In this document: in pieces, positions 61,501 to 64,000 of the stretch
Layout: each line of letters opens with the position of its first letter
Numbering within the stretch: position 1 is the first letter of the stretch
From: Aphis gossypii
Taxonomy: Eukaryota > Arthropoda > Insecta > Hemiptera > Aphididae
NCBI RefSeq assembly: GCF_020184175.1
Contig: NC_065533.1
Location: forward strand, 15,770,695 to 15,834,694
DNA: 64,000 nucleotides
Direction: 5' to 3'
Notes under the pieces: model-generated
Seen by the model: the letters and a program-made list of their open reading frames with translations, nothing else
Told to the model about the DNA's origin: nothing
Databases searched by the model: none
Made by a program: the position numbers and the translations under genes

Positions 61501-64000
61501 TAATGACATAACTGTAATGAGAATTCTAGTAAGCTATGGTTCTTGGCTTTTTTCCATATTTGTGCCATTGACGTCCAATTTTTATAGTCAGAATCCATAA
61601 ACTTAAAGCGCTTGGGATTCCAAATGGAATGTTTCGCTTAAGAAATGTATTCTTTATAAATAAGCTGTATTTATTTACAATCAGTGAATATCAAAAATAT
61701 TATCCATTATCCAGATATTTACTGGGGTTCAAGCAATGGATTACAATAATGACATAACTGTAATGAGAACTTCAGTAAGCTATGGTTCTTAGCTGTTTTC
61801 CATATTTGTTGCAATTAAGTCCTTTTTTATAGCCAGAATTCATTAACAACAATGAAACCCTTGGGAATCAAGAAAAAGAGTCTCAGTTAAGATATTAATT
61901 AATGATCAATTAATAAAGTTCATTCAAAGTCGGGGAATTTCATAACTTTAAATCCAATTTCAAGATAGCTTTAAGGATTCTGCGAAGGGGTTATAATAAA
62001 TCGTTACTAAAATGGTAATTCAAGTAAACTTTAGGTCCAGTGGCTTTTTTCCATATTTGATCCATTTATGTCCATTTTGTATAGTCGGCATCTATTAAAA
62101 ACATTCAAACGCTTGGGAATCCAGAACGAATGTTTCGCTTAAGAAATGTTTTCTTTATTAATAAGCTGTATTTATTTAAAATCAGGGAATATCATCAATA
62201 TTATCCATTATCCAGATATTTACTGAGGTTCAAGTAAGTGATTACAATAATGACTGTATTTTAAAGAGAATCCAGTAAGCTATGGTTTTTAGCAGTTTTC
62301 CATATTTGTTCCAATTAAGTCCATATTTTACAGCCAGAATTCATTAACAACATAAAACGCTTGGGAATCAAGAAAAAAAGTCTGAATTACGATATTAATT
62401 AAAGATCAATTGATAAAATTCATTCAATATCAGGGAATTTCATAACTTTAAATCCAATTTCCAGATAGTTTTAGGGATTCTGCGAAGGGTTATTGTAAAA
62501 GCGTTACTCTTATGGTAATTTAAGTAAACATTAGGTCCAGTGGCTTCTTTCAATATTTGATCCATTTAAGTCCATTTTGTACTGTCGGAATCCATTAAAA
62601 ACATTAAAACGCTTGGGAATCCAGAACGAAAGTTTCGCTTAAGAATGTTTTCTTTATAAATAAGCTGTATTTATTTAAAATCAGGGAATTTTAACAAACA
62701 TATCCATTATCCAAATATTTACTGAGGTTCAAGTAAGTGATTACAATAATGACATAACTGTAATGAGAATTCTAGTAAGCTATGGTTTTGGCTTTTTTCC
62801 ATATTTGTTCCATTTAAGTCCATTTTTTATAGCCAGATTCATTAACAACAATGAGACGCTTGGGAATCAAGATAAAGAGTCTCAGTTAAGATATTAATTA
62901 ATGATCAATTGATAAAATTCATTCAATATCAGGGAATTTCATAACTTTAAATCTAATTTCAAGATAGTTTTAAGGATTCTGCGAAGGGTTATTATAAAAG
63001 CGTTACTCTTATGGTAATTTAAGTAAACTTTAGGTCCAGTGGCTTTTTTCCATATTTGATCCATTTAAGTCCATTTTTTATAGCCAGAATCCATTAACAA
63101 CAATAGAACGCTTGGGAATCAAGAAAAAAAGACTCAATTACGATATTAATTAAAGATCAATTGATAAAATTCATTCAATATCAGGGAATTTCATAACTTT
63201 AAATCCAATTTCCAGATAATTTTAGGGATTCTGCGAAGGGTTATTATAAAAGCGTTACTCTTATGGTAATTTAAGTAAACTTTAGGTCGAGTGGCTTTTT
63301 TCCATATTTGATCCATTTAATTCCATTTGGTACTGTCGGAATCCATTAAAAACATTAAAACGATTGGGAATCCAGAACCAATGTTTCGCTTAAGAAATGT
63401 ATTTATTATTGATAAGCTGTATTTATTTAATATCATGGAATATCAAACATTTTATCCATTATCCAGATATTTACTGGTGTTCATGCAATGGATTACAATA
63501 ATGACATAACTGTAATGAGATTTGTAGTAAGCTATGGTTCTTAGCTGTTTTCCATATTTGTTCCATTTAAGTCCATTTTTTATAGCCAGAATTCATTAAC
63601 AACAATGAGACGCTTGGGAATCAAGATAAAGAGTCTCAGTTAAGATATTAATTAATGATCAATTAATAAAATTCATTCAAAACCAGGGAATTTCATAACT
63701 TTAAATCCAATTTCAAGATAGTTTTCAGGATTTTGCGAAGGGTTATTATAAAAGCGTTACTCTTATGGTAATTTAAGTAAACATTAGGTCCAGTGGCTTT
63801 TTTCCATATTTGATCCATTTAAGTCCATTTTGTACTGTCGGAATCCATTAAAAACATTAAAACGCTTGGGAATCCGAAAGGAATGTTTCGCTTAAGAAAT
63901 GTATTTATTATTGATAAGCTGTATTCATTTAAGATCATGGAGTACCAAAATTTTATCCATTATCCAGATATTTTTTGGGGTTCATGTAAGGGATTACAAT
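46548..64000. repeat. Satellite right domain (12-mer higher-order repeat of about 3.0 kb)
   Basis: This part has its own variants: GTCGGCATCTATTAAAAAC begins at 51616, 54361, 57349, 59086 and 62084, with gaps close to 11, 12, 7 and 12 monomers. CATTTAATTCCATTTGGTAC begins at 53341, 56332 and 63314, with a variant near 60321. A third sub-family with GCCATTGACGTCCAA occurs near 46592, 50849, 55588, 58571 and 61563. Multi-kilobase blocks are nearly identical between copies, which points to recent amplification by unequal exchange. Confidence 0.85.

Larger units (their letters stand above)
30630..64000. repeat. Satellite DNA array, monomer about 250 bp, two families, higher-order organised
   Basis: A block starting CCATATTTG(T/A)TCC..TTAAGTCCATTTT recurs every 249-256 bp without break to the window end, about 130 monomers. 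Two families share the first 90 bp or so (GGAATCCATTAA, then ACGCTTGGGAATC) and differ after it. Family A continues GAACGAATGTTTCGCTTAAG and ends CAGTAAGCTNTGGTTCTTAGC. Family B continues AAAGTCTCAATTACGATATT, then GATTCTGCGAAGGGTTATTA, and ends TTTAGGTCCAGTGGC. Blocks of several monomers repeat as longer units. AT content is high, with only a few conserved CpG-containing motifs (TTTCGCTTAAG, TCTGCGAAGG). No coding frame is conserved. The array continues beyond the window on the right. Confidence 0.97.

Noticed and set aside
46591..63509. Recurring 60-66 codon ORFs in the satellite (NIKTIGNPERMFRLRNVFIID-like)
   Set aside because: They arise from A-family monomers in one frame, but most other monomers have stops or shifts in it. 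There is no start context, domain or conservation expected of a gene family.
30630..64000. CRISPR-like or protein-repeat interpretation of the periodic array
   Set aside because: Units are about 250 bp, fully tandem with no short spacers, non-coding and in a eukaryotic context, so this is satellite DNA.

Overview
The window looks like nuclear DNA of an insect, most probably an aphid. The evidence is a split nuclear-receptor gene with GT-AG introns and insect-type sequence, an AT-rich background with many (TAA)n/(CGT)n microsatellites, many copies of the aphid-typical GTAGGTACCTAT-like motif, and a dense mix of arthropod transposons. The species call is inference; the insect call is firm.

Layout. 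(1) 1-1053: the 5' end of a Ty3/Gypsy-type LTR retrotransposon on the minus strand, with an LTR of about 300 bp, a primer-binding site and the first 244 codons of an intact gag reading off the window edge. (2) 1054-4305: a CpG- and microsatellite-rich flank or first intron of the receptor gene, with two near-identical palindromic sites that resemble ecdysone-response elements. (3) 4306-14312: eight coding exons of the ROR/NR1F nuclear receptor HR3 (DHR3 orthologue), with all splice phases consistent and 663 residues readable. The DNA-binding domain is on one exon, a hinge rich in poly-Ala and poly-Gln on two, and the ligand-binding domain on five. The N-terminal coding exon was not found. Beyond the stop codon the same frame stays open for 60 more codons. 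(4) 14313-about 17700: 3' UTR and downstream flank, full of microsatellites. (5) About 17700-30630: a transposon graveyard. It holds a non-LTR fragment, a mariner with inverted repeats and TA duplication, an unrecognised decayed ORF pair, a piggyBac remnant joined to a reverse-transcriptase tail, a second Gypsy LTR with gag start interrupted by a hAT element, a Harbinger remnant, a hAT-type MITE with a perfect 8-bp target duplication, and a P-element-like transposase tail. (6) About 30630-64000 (window end): one tandem satellite array with a monomer of about 250 bp, broken only by a 100-N assembly gap. It contains two diverged monomer families arranged in higher-order repeats (about 0.75 and 2.26 kb on the left, about 3.0 kb on the right).

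The only clear host gene is HR3, an ecdysone-cascade transcription factor. Nothing in the satellite or transposons is an intact gene except possibly the edge-truncated gag. The most unusual signals are the organised higher-order satellite (aphids are holocentric, so it cannot be explained as a conventional point or regional centromere), the paired EcRE-like sites upstream of HR3, the open frame after the HR3 stop, and the poly-Gln insert inside its ligand-binding domain.
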